From: Roridomyces roridus
Taxonomy: Eukaryota; Basidiomycota; Agaricomycetes; Agaricales; Mycenaceae
NCBI GenBank assembly: GCA_029378245.1
Contig: JARKIF010000127.1
Location: 32,492 to 96,491, forward strand
Direction of reading: 5' to 3'
Length of the DNA: 64,000 nt
In this document: in pieces, positions 12,063 to 23,689 of the stretch
Layout of the letters: every line of letters starts with the position of its first letter
Position numbering within the stretch: position 1 is the first letter of the stretch
Translations under genes and position numbers: made by a program
The notes under the pieces: model-generated
Databases searched by the model: none
Told to the model about the DNA's origin: nothing
Seen by the model: only the letters and a program-made list of their open reading frames with translations

Positions 12063-14257
12063 ATGTCCTCCGACGCAGGTCCATCGTCTCCCCCCACCGT
12101 TGTCGGTGTCAACTGGAAGGAGAAGTCTGAGGTCGGGGAGGAGGACCATTCGGACATTATCGTGGACTGGGAAGGTCCTGACGACCCGATGAATCCCAAA
12201 AAGTGCGTTTCCTGGCTTTGGCTTTCTTCACGAATCTTAATTCACCTCCTGTTGCAGTTGGAGTCGGAACAAAAAATGGAAGGCGACTATAATCGTCTCC
12301 TTGTTCACGCTCATCTCGCCAGTTTCCTCGAGCATGATCGCTCCAGCGAGTGGGCAGGTCGCGGAGCGGTTTGGCGTTACGAATACGGTGGTCATTGCGC
12401 TGTTCACGAGTATATTTATTCTGTCGTATGGTGCGCTCTCCTCTACATTTCCATTCTTTGCAGTCACCGACCGAATTTCTTGCAAGCTATCGGCCCACTG
12501 GTAAGAGCCTCGTTGATTCCCCTTCGACACGAGCTGACTTGATCATTCCAGTTCCTCGGCCCTTTGTCCGAAATCTATGTCAGTTCGTTTTAACCGTGTT
12601 GAACCCGCACTCACCTCACACCAGGGCCGAAATAAAGTGATACAAGGCGCGAATCTATGGTACCTGGTGTGGAACCTCGCGTGCGGATTCGCACAAAACA
12701 CAGGCCAACTCCTCGCGTTCAGATTTCTCGCTGGTCTCGGCGGGAGTGCACCTTTGGCGGTGAGTCTGGCGGTTGAACAATCCAAATTCCGATTGATTTG
12801 TGGCAGATTGGTGGTGGTGTGCTCGGAGATATATGGAGCCCTGAAGAGCGGGGGCAGGCTATTGCTATATACTCGTTAGCGCCCCTCCTAGGCCCAGTAG
12901 GCGGCCCCATGTGCGGTGCGTTCATCGCGCAAAAGTCCACTTGGAGGTGGGCGGTGAGTGATACCTCTGCCGTTCGCTCTTGTCTTGAACCCTCCCGAAA
13001 GTTTTGGTCGACAAGTATCGTCACGGTTGTCATACAGCTGCTTGGACTCGTCTATCTCCGAGAATGTATGTCAGTCCGTTTCGTTCCTTTGGCGAAATTG
13101 AAGGTTAGTTTGTTTTCTAGCATACGCTCCATTTCTGCTCGAGCAAAAGGCGAAACGAATCGAGAAATCCATGGCTTTGGACCCGGAGAAGGGAGCTTCC
13201 GTGCGCGTCGTAAGGTCCAAGTTTGCTACCGAGGGTCGCACGTACGTCCATCTTTCCCTCCCCTGCCGAGAATAATCCTATACTCATACGACGGTACCCC
13301 AGATGGCAGACTATCATCAAAATCGCACTCACGCGTCCTTTCATACTCTTTTATTATGAACCCATCGTCCAGCTGCTCGCGATATACATGGCATACCTTT
13401 ATGGGCTTTTCTACCGTGCGTCCCCTCGCTATTATAATTGACGGCCGCTAATTCCACTCACCCAGTATTCCTCACCTCGATGCCACTCATGTTTCAAGGC
13501 ACCTACGGCGAGAGCGTCGGCGTATCGGGACTCAACTACCTCGCGCTGGGTATAGGCGTCTCTGGGGCATCGCAAGTCAATGCACGACTTATAGATCGGG
13601 TTTATCGGACCCTGACGAAGAGGTATGGTGGGGCGGGACAGCCGGAGTATCGATTGCGTGGGTTGATTCTTTTCTTCCTCTTCTCATGGAATGTTGAATC
13701 ACTGTAGCTTCGATGGTACCGGGCTCGATAATCCTGCCGATTGGACTGTTCATGACCGGTTGGGCGGTGGAGGCCAAGGTGCATTGGATTGTGGCGGATA
13801 TTGTGAGCGCATTCGTTTGCTTTTCTTGGTAAACTTTTAGTGATAATATCGTCAGGGAATCGTGTTCATAGGCGCGGGTGTTATCCTCTGCTTCCAAGTT
13901 ATCCAAATGTTCGTTACCCTTCCTTTCTTCTTCTCTCTCTTGAATTGTTGAAAGATACCTCGTCGACGCGTTCACGACGTACGCCGCGAGCGCCATGGCA
14001 GCTGCCTCCTTCCTCCGTGCGCTCTGTGGATTTGGATTCCCGCTCTTCGCCGAGGCGATGTATCAGAACCTTGGGTATGGGAAGGGGGACTCGGTGTTGG
14101 CGGCGGTAGCGATTGTTATTGGGTGTCCTGCGTGAGTTGACGGTTTTTTTTCTTTCTGGCAAGTGAATTGACGCCGGGCGATAGACCATTCTTCTTGTGG
14201 AAGTATGGCAAGCAGATTCGGATGAGGAGTCGGTTTGCGAAGCATGCGGTCAAGTGA
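12063..14257 (+). CDS. MFS transporter, DHA1 drug/polyamine type (copy E)
   Basis: Major facilitator of the drug:H+ antiporter 1 group, similar to fungal polyamine/multidrug exporters. Start at ATG 12063. Acidic cytoplasmic N-terminus with the hallmark DIIVDWEGPDDPMNPKNWS, split by an intron after 12202, then ISPVSSSMIAPASGQVAERF in helix 1, SIFILSYAIGPLFLGPLSE with RNKVIQG (the family's D/E-RxGR-type loop), AFRFLAGLGGSAPLA, GGGVLGDIWSPEERGQAIA, ALTRPFILFYYEPIV, SMPLMFQGTYGESVGVSGL, TYAASAMAAASFLRALCGFG and C-terminus WKYGKQIRMRSRFAKHAVK before TGA at 14255. About ten short introns; no break found. Two paralogs (F, G) and three relics lie between 21 and 31 kb on the other strand. Substrate cannot be read from sequence. 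Confidence 0.88.
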
Positions 14258-14666
14258 TGATAATATTTCACGAGCCTGAACGACCGGTCTTGTGGAGTTG
14301 AAGCACTTGATATACGCACCTGAACATGGGGCATTAAAATGGAGTGGAGTCTCGGAAGTTGCTGGGAAGCTCAAGTGCTCCGCTGGTTACTCAGGGCCGC
14401 GGGGCGGGTATGAGTCTGGACTCTGAAAGAATGGATTGTTGACAGCCACTCGAAGGACCTTGGTTCAATAGCTTGAAAGCGCGTACTGTCGGAATTTCAC
14501 GGACCATTCCTCGGTAATTCCGCTGTCTATGTAGTAAATTGCCACAAAAAATCGAACGAGGCGGAACTTCAACGGAAGCTATCCCCTTTGGCATTGGATT
14601 GGATGCGGGGATTACATAACGCCCCATAGAATTTTCGCCTCCCCACCATTCTCTCTTCCTACCTCC

Positions 14667-16446
14667 ATGTCCGACACAACGAACGAGCAGGGGGCTTATC
14701 CGGTGCCCGACCTGAGCATCAAGCAGCTGCTCGACGCAATTCCGTCCGTCTCGCTCTTGCCAGCGATGCGTCAAACGCTCAATTTCGTCCAGGTCCCATT
14801 GCTTCAAGCGCTCTGCTCTCAAGTCGTCCCTCTACGTGTACGTAGTAGCACCCGACGTGCGCGCAGCCTGTCTGACTCTCCCTTTCAGCGCCTGGCATTT
14901 GTCGATCATTGGTGCCATCTACAAGGCCACCGAGTTTGCTGACGGCTTCATCAACCCCGCGACGTTCGCTGCTCCCGACCCTCTCGTCTACACGCTCCTG
15001 CGCGGCGCACTGTGGACAGTATACGGGTTCTGGGCTGGTCTTTTTGGAACTGGAATCTGGGTTATCGGTATGTCCTTTGAATCACATGTCGACCACAATG
15101 GGAAGATCTAAAATTCGACTAGGCCACGAGTGTGGGCACCAGGTAACTGCTCTAGAACCCCCAGTCTCGCCATGGCTGACTTGTCCAGGCCTTCTCCGAG
15201 TCCAAGACGATCAACAACACCGTCGGCTGGATTCTCCACTCTGCGTGCGCACATCCCCAATCCTCGTGTTTTTTTTGTATTGATTTTTCTCCCCACATCA
15301 TCAGTCTCGGCGTTCCGTACCACTCGTGGCGGTACGTTCGACCCTGGACGTCGTCGTTGTCCAGCTCACATTCCTTTGAATAGCATCACCCATGCCAAGC
15401 ACCATGCCTCCACTGGACACATGACGCAAGACCAGGTCTGGGTCCCCAAAACCCGCAGCGAGATGGGTCTCCGCCCCATTGACCTCAAGCGCGAGGACCG
15501 TCTTGGCGCACGTGCATCGGCCGAGGTCCAGAAGGAGCTCTACGAGGCTCTCGGTGACTCGCCCATTGGTGCCACCATCGGTGTCGCCATGTACCTTGTG
15601 CGTATATCCTATGTTCCCTTACAACGCCGCGCTCATTACCGACTAGCTTGTGGGCTGGCCGGCTTACATCATCCGCAATGCCAGCGGGCAGCAGCGCTAC
15701 CCCGAGGGCACGAACCACTTTGACCCCAAGGCTGCCATGTTCTCGCCCAACCACTGGACGGACGTTATCCTCTCTGACATTGGTGTCGTCTTCTGGATTG
15801 CGGGCCTCATCGCTGCTTGCCTTCATTACGGTGCTGGAACAGTCTTTGTCGTCTACTTCGTCCCTTACCTCTGGTATGTCTCCCTCGATTTCTTGTCCGT
15901 CGCCGTCTGACACATCCAAAGGGTCAACCACTGGCTCGTCCTCATCACCTTCCTCCAACACACCGACCCTCTCCTCCCGCACTACCGCGCCGCACAATTC
16001 ACCTTCCCTCGCGGTGCCCTGTCTACGCTCGACCGCTCCTTGCTGGGCGACCTCGGCTCCTTCATGGGTGCTATTGGTGCCCATGCCACGTGCGGTATCT
16101 CCGAGACTCACGTCCTGCACCACGTCTGCAGCAAGATCCCGCACTACAATGCCTGGGAGGCGGCTGATGCCCTCAAGAAGGTCGTTCATGCCGCCGGTGT
16201 TCGGACACAGGGTGCTCCTGGTGGGTGGGCAGAGATGTATCGCGTGTTCCGCGAGTGCAAGGTACGTTTCCTTACCTTATTCCGTTTGGAGAACAGAGGC
16301 TGATTTCGAGGCAGTTTGTCGAAGACGATGGTGATGTCGTGTTCTACAAGAATGCGTACGGGCTCGCCAAGATGCGCCCTGTGTTCCACGGCGGGGATGC
16401 CAACGCGAGTGATTCCGGGATTGAGCTTGCTGAGAAGCAGCTGTAG
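14667..16446 (+). CDS. Delta-12 fatty acid desaturase
   Basis: Membrane-bound ER desaturase that makes linoleate from oleate in fungi. Three histidine boxes are visible: HECGH (encoded at about 15124-15138), HAKHH in the segment THAKHHASTGHMTQDQVW (about 15388-15440), and HVLHH near 16110. These bind the di-iron centre. Hydrophobic segments around GVVFWIAGLIAACLHY and HLSIIGAIY fit the four-helix topology. The first histidine box lies on a 20-nt microexon, 15123-15142, between two short introns. The C-terminus ends ASDSGIELAEKQL. Omega-3 activity cannot be excluded from sequence, but the box spacing and length fit Delta-12. It is convergent with the PL14 gene, leaving only 108 bp between stop codons. 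Confidence 0.9.
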
Positions 16447-16554
16447 ACGGGGTGGACTAGGATAGATTGGATGGGATACGCTCTTTTCTTGCTGCTATCG
16501 TAAATTTGTAGAAAGAGGCGATAGAGTAGAATCAAAAATTCGCTTTCATTTCAT

Positions 16555-17705
16555 TCATTCTATGACTACACCAGTCAAATCGGCGAACCAGGCTCGCTGG
16601 TCTTTGGGACTTGCCCAGTCTTCCGAGTGACCTGCCAGCGTGTTAAGGAAGGCATGGCGTTTCTTCAAGGCAAGACGTACCGCCGAAAAACGTCTGAAAA
16701 TGGGCGCCTTTGATGTGCGCTTTGTCTGAATCGCGGAGCTGCAGCCCGGAGACGGCGATGACGGACTTGCCGTCTACCCAGAGCTCCAGTTCGCCTGGGA
16801 GGAGGGAGGAGGGATAAGGGAGAATGGTTCTGAATCATAAGCAAGTACTCACCATCCTCGGACCCAACGTTATTCAACTTGACGCGGAACGCCAGTGTGA
16901 TCCATCTGCCCACGGCGACGTCGAAATTGAATGCAGCGCAGCCGACGGAGAAGCCGTAGTCGTTGTTTTCTTTCGAGGATGGGGGAACGGAGAGAAGGCG
17001 GTCGCGGTTGTGAGGGGTTAGTGGGAGGTAGGTGTATAGCTCTCCGTTTCCTTTTGCTCTTCAAATTCGTGAATCGTGAGTGAGATTAAGAGAGATGAGA
17101 TGAGGTAGAGAGAAGGGGTACCTACCTCCACATTGGTCGTACGTTGAAACACTTGCAGCGGTTATCTTTCCGTCCGCCCGTGCATGCGTAAGAAAGGTCT
17201 CCCTCCCCGCCGACTTGAAGAAGCGCAATTCAAATTTCAGAAGAGCGAAGGTGGAACGGACAGACAGACATATTCCAGGTAGTTTCCCGCCCTTGACCCA
17301 TTCCCAACCACTCTGCAACATCATACGGTAGCTCAATACGACGTGTGTCGCGCCGCCACTGGCAGAATCCATGGCCAATCGCGAGGCGAATGCGCTTGGT
17401 CCAGAGAGGTAGAAGCCAAAACCGCCGGGGATGGTCGCGGATGGGTTGATGCTCCCTTTGGGGTAGAATGCTTCCCAGGCCAGAGACGGTGCTGGAAATC
17501 CACTATCTGAGGGTTCCGCCGAGTCTGAACTTTCTGGTGGTGGAACCACGAGGGGATGGCTGGTTCGTGAGGTGACTCTGTGGACGCCTAGGTCTTCATC
17601 GGTGAGAGCTACTTGGTCTATTTTTTCGAGGTTGAGGGAGGGGCATGCGGTGAAACCACACTGGAAGGTGTCTACTGGGATGAGATGAGAGAGTGCCATG
17701 AGCAT
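16555..17705 (-). CDS. PL14-type polysaccharide lyase (copy 0)
   Basis: Secreted or surface protein resembling fungal polysaccharide lyase family 14 domains (glucuronan/alginate-type lyases cleaving acidic polysaccharides by beta-elimination). Read on the minus strand: PSLAWEAFYPKGSINPS, PGGFGFYLSGP, HVVLSYRMMLQSGWEWVKG, KLPGI then a GGEG...YACTGGR segment, FNVRPMWR, GELYTYLPLT, YGFSVGCAAFNFDVAVG, WITLAFRVKLNNVGSEDGE, LELWVDGKSVI, KGAHFQTFFGGH, WASPKDQRAWFADLTGVVIE and TGA at 16557-16555. Five exons by GT-AG introns. Start taken at the first ATG of MLMALSH; the second, at 17699, is possible. There is no strong classical signal peptide. It is a diverged paralog of the two near-identical genes at 24.2 and 31.8 kb, and intact as far as I can see. 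Confidence 0.8.
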
Positions 17706-17804
17706 GGTGGGCCGCCGCCGCGGCAAACAAGCCAGCTTGATCGAGTGATCCTGGATCTTTTTGTCTGCTTCTCGAATCTCGATGCCTCTACTGCGGAGCT
17801 GGAG

Positions 17805-17935
17805 CGTATTTATCTGCGATTACTAGGCCGTTGTGGTATACCGGTGCTTGTACGACGGTGTGGGCATTCTTGTCCACTGTCCTCCATCCATCCCTGGTGG
17901 TCCTTGGGTGGTCCGCGAGTTCCATTTTCAAGGAT
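17805..17935 (+). pseudogene. Relic of an ACS transporter exon
   Basis: The string TACTAGGCCGTTGTGGTA and the following 50 bp align with the exon of ACS gene C that encodes the NRVTRPSWYIGACVIAWG region (about 6335-6405). The reading frame is broken and no neighbouring exons remain. The fragment lies just upstream of the PL14 copy 0 start. Confidence 0.45.
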
Positions 17936-18019
17936 GACATCGATTTTTCGATGGTCAAGAGTGTCAGGCATGGGGGCTTCCAACAAGTTAGCGGGTCGGC
18001 TTTCGGATGTAGGCGCTCT

Positions 18020-19440
18020 GGCATGTGCTTTTCTGAATGTCTTGACGCCTATTCTCACTCGACCTCGACGCTAGCGTATCGCTCAGTACTTGACCTCCGC
18101 GAATATGACTCGACGCTGGCGCTCCTTTGCACCAACAATACTTGGCAAGTCTCCGAATGAATGCTTCACCACCGACCCTGGATCCAGACAGCGTCTGCAA
18201 GTCTACTTACGCTCTTGGCCAAAATCCAATCCAACCCAGATAAATGTTACGAACAAGTCGCTGTACAATGACACGGAATTACCACCGGAACTCCAATAAA
18301 CCGGGACCCCGGGTGGCGTTACATTCTCTTGGGCAACTTGTTTTATCCGCGTGGTCGCTAAATATGCCTGCATGCATTCGTTGTGGTAAGTAAACCTTTT
18401 GACTGGCTTGAAAATTTAGAGCAGTTATGCCATCCGGGCACCTCGGTGGATTTTTGACCTCGGGACCGGTCTCACTCTGGAGCCGTGCGCACGTGCTTGA
18501 CTTGGCCTCTTCACACAGGGGGCATCAGTCATGGCACATTTTTTTGTGTGCCAAGGTGGCACTTGGCGCGCACTCGGCCGGAAGTTGATATCCCGGAGGG
18601 AACCCACGTGCCCACCGCCTTTGTTCTTGTGCACGAGTTCGATTCCGTGTCTAGGTACACATTTTCTGGCCTGACGCATTTGACCATTACAGCCTTCGAT
18701 AACTCGGCAGAGGATTCATCAGAAATGGGGAGGGCAGTGCCTGGGGTATTGAGTGAATTCAAGCTGCGGTTTGGGGTCTGTTTGGCGGTGTCATTGGGGG
18801 TGCCTGCACCAGGATCATCGTATTTGAGAAGAAAAATCAAGGCGGCAGCACGTTGAGCATCCACAGTAATTTTGCACATACTTGGGGCCCCGTAAATGGA
18901 TGCTTGAGGATTTTCACTATATTCAAAGACAATACCCTCCCAAGAATTACGTACTTCCTCGGTGATTGTGAATCACGGGTAACAGATCAGACTCACACAA
19001 AATGTCCAACAACGGACCAACTGCCACCCAACTTCCGGCCAAGTGCCACCTTGGCACACAAGACAAAGTGCCATGAGGCTTGCCCCCTGTGTCAAGTTGC
19101 TTTCTGAATGCCTTGGCGCTTCTCGTCGTGTTGCCGCTCAACGCCAGCGCTCCTTGACCTCTGACCGACGGCTACACCAGCAATAACAAGTCGAATCATG
19201 AATGTCTTGCCACCAACCTTGGACGGTGTCTGGAACGTTAGAAGTCCACGCTTCAGTTCATACGCCAATGTCGCAAACGAAGATCGCCGTACATGTTGAA
19301 TCATATGACGCTGGCCAGAGCAAGCAAGTAGAAATTGAATTACCACCGGGACTCGAAGTAACCGAGCTCCCATGAATGTGCCTAACCGAGCACTGGGCAA
19401 TTTGTTTTCGTCCACGCTGCTTCCCAGATGTTCGAATCGA
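18020..19440. repeat. Diverged direct repeat pair (about 18020-18350 and 19095-19440)
   Basis: Two stretches of about 335 bp match in the same orientation: TTTCTGAATG(T/C)CTTG(A/G)CGC at the left, TGAATG(C/T)TT(C/G)(A/C)CCACCRACC in the middle, GAATTACCACCGG(A/G)ACTC and a GGGCAA(C/T)TTGTTTT block at the right. Similarity is patchy with many indels. Both strands have short open frames (for example near GGKTFMIRLVIAGVAVG on the minus strand), but none resembles a family I can name. The inverted-repeat element at 18511-19094 lies between the copies. Confidence 0.5.
18511..19094. mobile_element. MITE-like element with about 70-bp terminal inverted repeats
   Basis: The left arm, 18511-18587, is matched in reverse complement by 19029-19094. 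Both read TNACACAGGGGGCA inward, then a CATGGCAC block, then GTGTGCCAAGGTGGCACTTGG and GGCCGGAAGTTG, with small gaps. The 440-bp interior has no coding frame. The size and structure suit a non-autonomous DNA transposon. I could not define a target-site duplication, so the superfamily is unknown. Confidence 0.55.
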
Positions 19441-19917
19441 CTTGACCAAATGTGGCGAAAGCTGGAGGCCTAAAATGAACTGGTTCTCTCGTCCAGCACC
19501 CGTCTTACGGGTCCGAGTGGACTGGCTTGACCACTTGACCTACTGTACGCATGATTCTGACCTGGGCTACTTGCAATTATTCCCAACCGTGCACAGAATT
19601 GAACCTCGGCAACCCCCCTTTCTAGCCGCTCTCTTCAACCCAATAAAACTAGAATGAGCGTCGGAAACCTCCTCTAGGAGTGAAAAATGCGTCGAATAAT
19701 CCTCCGAGCTTCAGTCATCTCTGCTACAACTGCATTTCTCCCCGCACACCTGACACGAATAACAGCGCCCGACGTGACCTTACCTCGCAAAAGGAAGGCT
19801 TCGGGTATCAACCTCTTTGACCTCAGCCTCTCGGGCCTTGTAACGGATACAGACCCACTTCTGCTACCGACATCCATAGAGTGGCCCATAGCAGCCGGCC
19901 ATACTAGCGCGTTGAAT

Positions 19918-19925
19918 ATAAAAGG
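19918..19925 (+). promoter_or_regulatory. TATA box of the cutinase gene
   Basis: TATAAAAG lies about 40 bp before the cutinase ATG at 19966, a standard fungal core-promoter position. Confidence 0.65.
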
Positions 19926-19965
19926 CGGTTGAAGCTGAAGGAAATTCTTCAGCACTCTGAACAAC

Positions 19966-20830
19966 ATGTTTCGCTCCCTCTTCGCCCTCGTCTCCCTCAG
20001 CCTCGTCGCCTTTGCTGCTCCGCTCCAGGAACGCGCTTGCACAGACGTTATTGTTGGTCTTGTTCGACTTTCTGCAATGCAACTTTGTTTTAAAACAATA
20101 CATTGTCCAGGTGATTTTTGCGCGTGGAACGACCGAGACTGCGCCCATTGGAACTATTGTCGGCCCTCCTCTCCAGGCCGCTCTCCAGAGCGCGCTCGGC
20201 AGCAAGACCCTGACCTTCACGGGTGTAAACTACGCCGCGGATATCCCCGGATTCCTTGAGGGCGGTGACCCGGCCGGGTCTGCCACCATGGCTAGCCTCG
20301 TATGCATTCTCTTTCATCCATTCATTCATCTGTGTTTTAACGACTGCGTAGATCACTAGTGCTGCCAACTCTTGCCCTGACGTGAGTTTGAACATTCATT
20401 CATTCGGCTGTGTTGATTCTTATGATTTTTTTTTTTCGAATGTAGGCTGCCATCGTCACCTCCGGCTACTCGCAGGGCGGTCAATTGGTCCACAACTCGG
20501 CCAAGCAACTCACCGCCGCTGTTGCCGCTCGCATCAACGCTGCGGTGATCTTCGTAAGTTGAAACTGATGCCGTTTAGTACTCGGACTGACTGAATACTC
20601 GTAGGGCGACCCCGACGACGGTGAGGCCGTCCAGGGCGTCTCGGCTGCCAACACGGACGTCATCTGCCACGTCGGAGACGACATTTGCTTGCACGGAGAC
20701 CTTATTCTGCCCGCTCACCTGTGAGTATTTTCTTCTTGTCGGCGACGAAGAAGGAAAGCAACTGAATTGATATAGGACTTACGGTGCGGATACCCCCGCC
20801 GCGGCGGCCTTCATCGCTTCGAAAGTTTGA
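19966..20830 (+). CDS. Cutinase (secreted serine esterase)
   Basis: Carbohydrate esterase family 5 cutinase that hydrolyses plant cutin polyester outside the cell. Six exons: 19966-20052, 20111-20299, 20352-20381, 20446-20553, 20605-20720, 20776-20830, giving about 194 residues, normal for the family. The signal peptide MFRSLFALVSLSLVAFAAP is followed by CTDVIVIFARGTTE, the conserved first strand. The nucleophile serine is in GYSQGGQLVHNSA. The catalytic Asp lies in ICHVGDDICLHGD, whose cysteines would form the usual disulphide, and the catalytic His is in PAHLTYG near the end. The C-terminus is AAAFIASKV. A TATA box lies about 40 bp upstream of the ATG. No defect seen. It fits a plant-associated fungus. 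Confidence 0.95.
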
Positions 20831-21039
20831 GAGGATTGTATGTAGTATTGAATCAAATTCCTGTACATAGTATTTTTTGTGTGTTAACGTGGCTATTTGA
20901 CGGAATCTCACGAGCGATTCCATTCTCTGCCGTATACGGTAGAAGTTGAATTTTGAAAGGAAAGGCAAGATAGGTGCCGGATAGTATGTACTTACAATGG
21001 TTAGTCCTTCAATCGCTGTACCGCTGAGACGACGACCCA

Positions 21040-21176
21040 GTTTCACAGGAAACTGGACCGGGGCGAGTGGGGTTCGACCCAAACCCGTGATGAAAGACGA
21101 TCGAGAGTCTGCACTGCTGGAGGGAATCACTTTTGATCACGATGACGAGAATGAAGGGCCCAGGCATCTGTATTGA
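21040..21176 (+). pseudogene. Relic of an ACS transporter C-terminus
   Basis: The frame ending at TGA 21174-21176 reads SALLEGITFDHDDENEGPRHLY, clearly related to the array's AAVLEGITFEQAMEKRKGFRYLY tail. A poorly matching R/K-rich lead-in precedes it and no transmembrane exons survive upstream. It is therefore a decayed sixth copy of the family, about 9.5 kb from the intact array and only 42 bp from the end of DHA1 gene F. Confidence 0.7.
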
Positions 21177-21217
21177 CTGTTCCGCAGCTGAACTGTTCCT
21201 TCGAGTGTTTATACGTC

Positions 21218-23327
21218 TACTTGACCGCATGCTTTGCAAATCTACTCTTCCTCCTTATCTGTTTGCCATACTTCCAAAGCAACCACGGGCTAAGAGAAAA
21301 TCAGTAATCGAACCTTTTGTTTCTGGTAAACTACACCCACGAAGGACACCCAATAGCGATAGCGACGGCGGCAAGGATGGTATCGCCCTTTCCGTGCCCG
21401 AGGTGCTTGTACATCACCTCGGCGAAGAGTGGGAAGCCGAACCCGCAAATGGAGCGCGCGAACATGCACACGGAGAGTGCGCTTGCGGCGTACATGGTGA
21501 AAGCATCGATGATGTACCTGGTTTCGTAATCTCAAACAGGTGTTTGAGAGAAAGAAAGCACATACATCTGGATTGGTTGAAAGTTGAAGATGACTCCTGC
21601 ACCAATCAAAGTGATTCCCTAGGTCCTCCCGTTAGCTCGTATGCAAGTGTTCTTTGAAAAGGCAGCTCACAATTTCCGGTACAATCCAATGAGCTTTCAC
21701 CTGTACCGCCCAACCTGTAACGAGCAACCCGATGGGAAGAATCGTCGAACCAAGGAACAAAGAAGCTACACAACATTATATTAGACATTCTGAGAATATG
21801 AAGGACGTACGCAGTCGATATTCGGGTTGTCCTGGACTGCCGTATCTCTGCACAAGTACCCTGTATAAATAATCACTGGCGCAGGAATTGATCTGGGATG
21901 CGCAGGCAAAGCCTATCCCCAGAGCGATGTAGTTTAGCCCGGAGATGCCTGTGCTCTCGCCGTATATGCCCCGGAAAATGAGCGGCATCGAAGTGATGAA
22001 TACTGTTGTTGTTTGTTGAGTTGAACCAAGGAAGGAAGCGGAGAGACGCACTGAAATATATGCCGGAGACGTAGCCCATGTAAATGGCGAGTATCCCAAC
22101 GATGGGCTCGTAACAAAATAAGATGAAGGGGCGTGTAAGAGCAATGTACATAATGTTCTTCCACCTGGTTGAGACGGTCAGAAAGACAGGTCGGCCTGGT
22201 GGAATGTAAGTAACCCATTCACTTGCGATCCTCTGTTGCAAATTTGGAACGGACGACTCTGGTGGGCGTCTTTTCCGAGTCCATGGCTTTCCGGATGTCG
22301 TTTGCCTTTCGTTCCAGGAGAATCGGGGCATATGCTGAAAAGGAATCAAGGAATGGACGACCATCGAAAAAGGTGCAAACCAGCATTCGCTGAGATAAAC
22401 AACCCCGAGTATCTGGACACAGACAGTGACCATGCTCAGCGACCAAAACTTCAGGCTATTCAGTGATCTTGTTCAAAACCCTGTGCAAACACTTACCGTC
22501 CATCTCCATGTCGACTTTTCGGCGATAAACGCACCGCACACGGCGCCTAACATTGGGCCCACCACAGGCGAAACGGCGTATCAGACCATAGCTTGCCCTC
22601 GTTCTTCGGGCCTCCATGCATCTCCAATGATACCACCGCAAATCTGAAGTGCCAATGACTCCAAGTCAATCGCCGGTATTAAACCATGCTAGCTGCGTAC
22701 CGCCAGAGGAGCTCCCGCTCCCAGACCAGAAAGAAAACGAAAGGCGAGTATCTGGCTCGTGCTTTTGGCAAAACCGCAGGAGAGATTCCATACCAAAAAC
22801 CATAGATTCGCAATTTGAAGGATGCGATATCTTCCCTAGCATCTCAATCATTGAGAGAAAATTGCAACCGAGAAATTGAACTCACAAATATTTCGGACAG
22901 AGGGGCGAACAGCTGGTGTTATCTGAGTGGGCGTATATTGCTGTAAGTAAACGGAAATCTGTACCACTGAGCCGATGGCTAGCGCAGGTCCGGATGAGAA
23001 ATATACTTGGGCTGCAGAAAGTCCGCTCACCGTACGCGAGAATAAATATACTGGTTATGAGGGCAGTCACCCAGGGATCCTTGATACCAAACTCCACCGC
23101 GACTCGAGTGCTTGCCGGTGCGGTCATATTGGCGGCGACTTGCGTTATAGCTGCAAACAAGGAAGCGACGACGGTAGCAGCCCATTTCTTGCTTCGACTC
23201 CAGCTGAGTTCAATCGTCCGTCCTTCCGACCTCAGCTGAAACGGAAAGATCTATCGTAGACGTACTTTTTGGGGTTCAAAGGGTCGTCAGGTTCATCCCA
23301 GTCTACGACGATGTCTTGGTCGTCCAT
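21218..23327 (-). CDS. MFS transporter, DHA1 drug/polyamine type (copy F)
   Basis: Paralog of the gene at 12063, on the opposite strand. Start taken at ATG 23327 (MDDQDIVVDWDEPDDPLNPK); an in-frame stop lies a short way upstream, so the N-terminus is shorter than in E or G. Markers: KKWAATVVASLFAAITQ, SIFILAYG, SYGL/IRRFACGG segment in the loop region, ALTRPFILFCYEPIVGILAI, MPLIFRGIYGESTGISGLNY, ALGIGFACASQINS, LYRVLVQRYGSPGQPEYRLR, MYAASALSVCMFARSICGFG and the C-terminus KYGKQIRRKSRFAKHAVK before TAG at 21220-21218. It can be spliced with about ten short introns and looks functional, though I did not verify every junction. Confidence 0.75.
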
Positions 23328-23479
23328 CGGTGACCACGGCGATGACGATTCTGGGACTTGCTTTGAGTGGGACGATTCAGAGGTGCCTTCTTCCCTTTAT
23401 AGACTGGCATGTAGGTGCACTACCACGATTGGCAACAAATTGGCAACGCCGTGGAGGAAGAGCGAGCTTCGATCAAGTC

Positions 23480-23580
23480 CGAGGAGACCGCATTACTATC
23501 GCGTCAAGACCGCCTTCGCGAACCGACTCTTCATCCTCATCTGCTTCTCACATTGCCATCGAAGGAACGGACTACGGGTT
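23480..23580 (-). pseudogene. Relic of a DHA1 transporter C-terminus
   Basis: On the minus strand CEKQMRMKSRFAKAVLTR and a stop match the family ending KYGKQIRMRSRFAKHAVK. The rest of that gene is absent. It marks the left edge of the duplicated unit carrying PL14 copy 1. Confidence 0.6.
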
Positions 23581-23689
23581 CAATGGACGTTTCCAGCTGT
23601 AACAGAGATGTGTGAACCTCAACATAGATTTAATCCTGGAGGCGAGGATCAAGGGCGACGGACTCTGCGTACCTCGAACAGAACGTCCA

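Noticed and set aside
15485..16189. 234-codon minus-strand frame
   Set aside because: It overlaps the desaturase exons antisense and is a by-product of their codon bias.
18020..19440. Direct repeats considered as retrotransposon LTRs
   Set aside because: The copies are too diverged, lack TG...CA ends and enclose only a MITE-like element with no gag or pol sequence.
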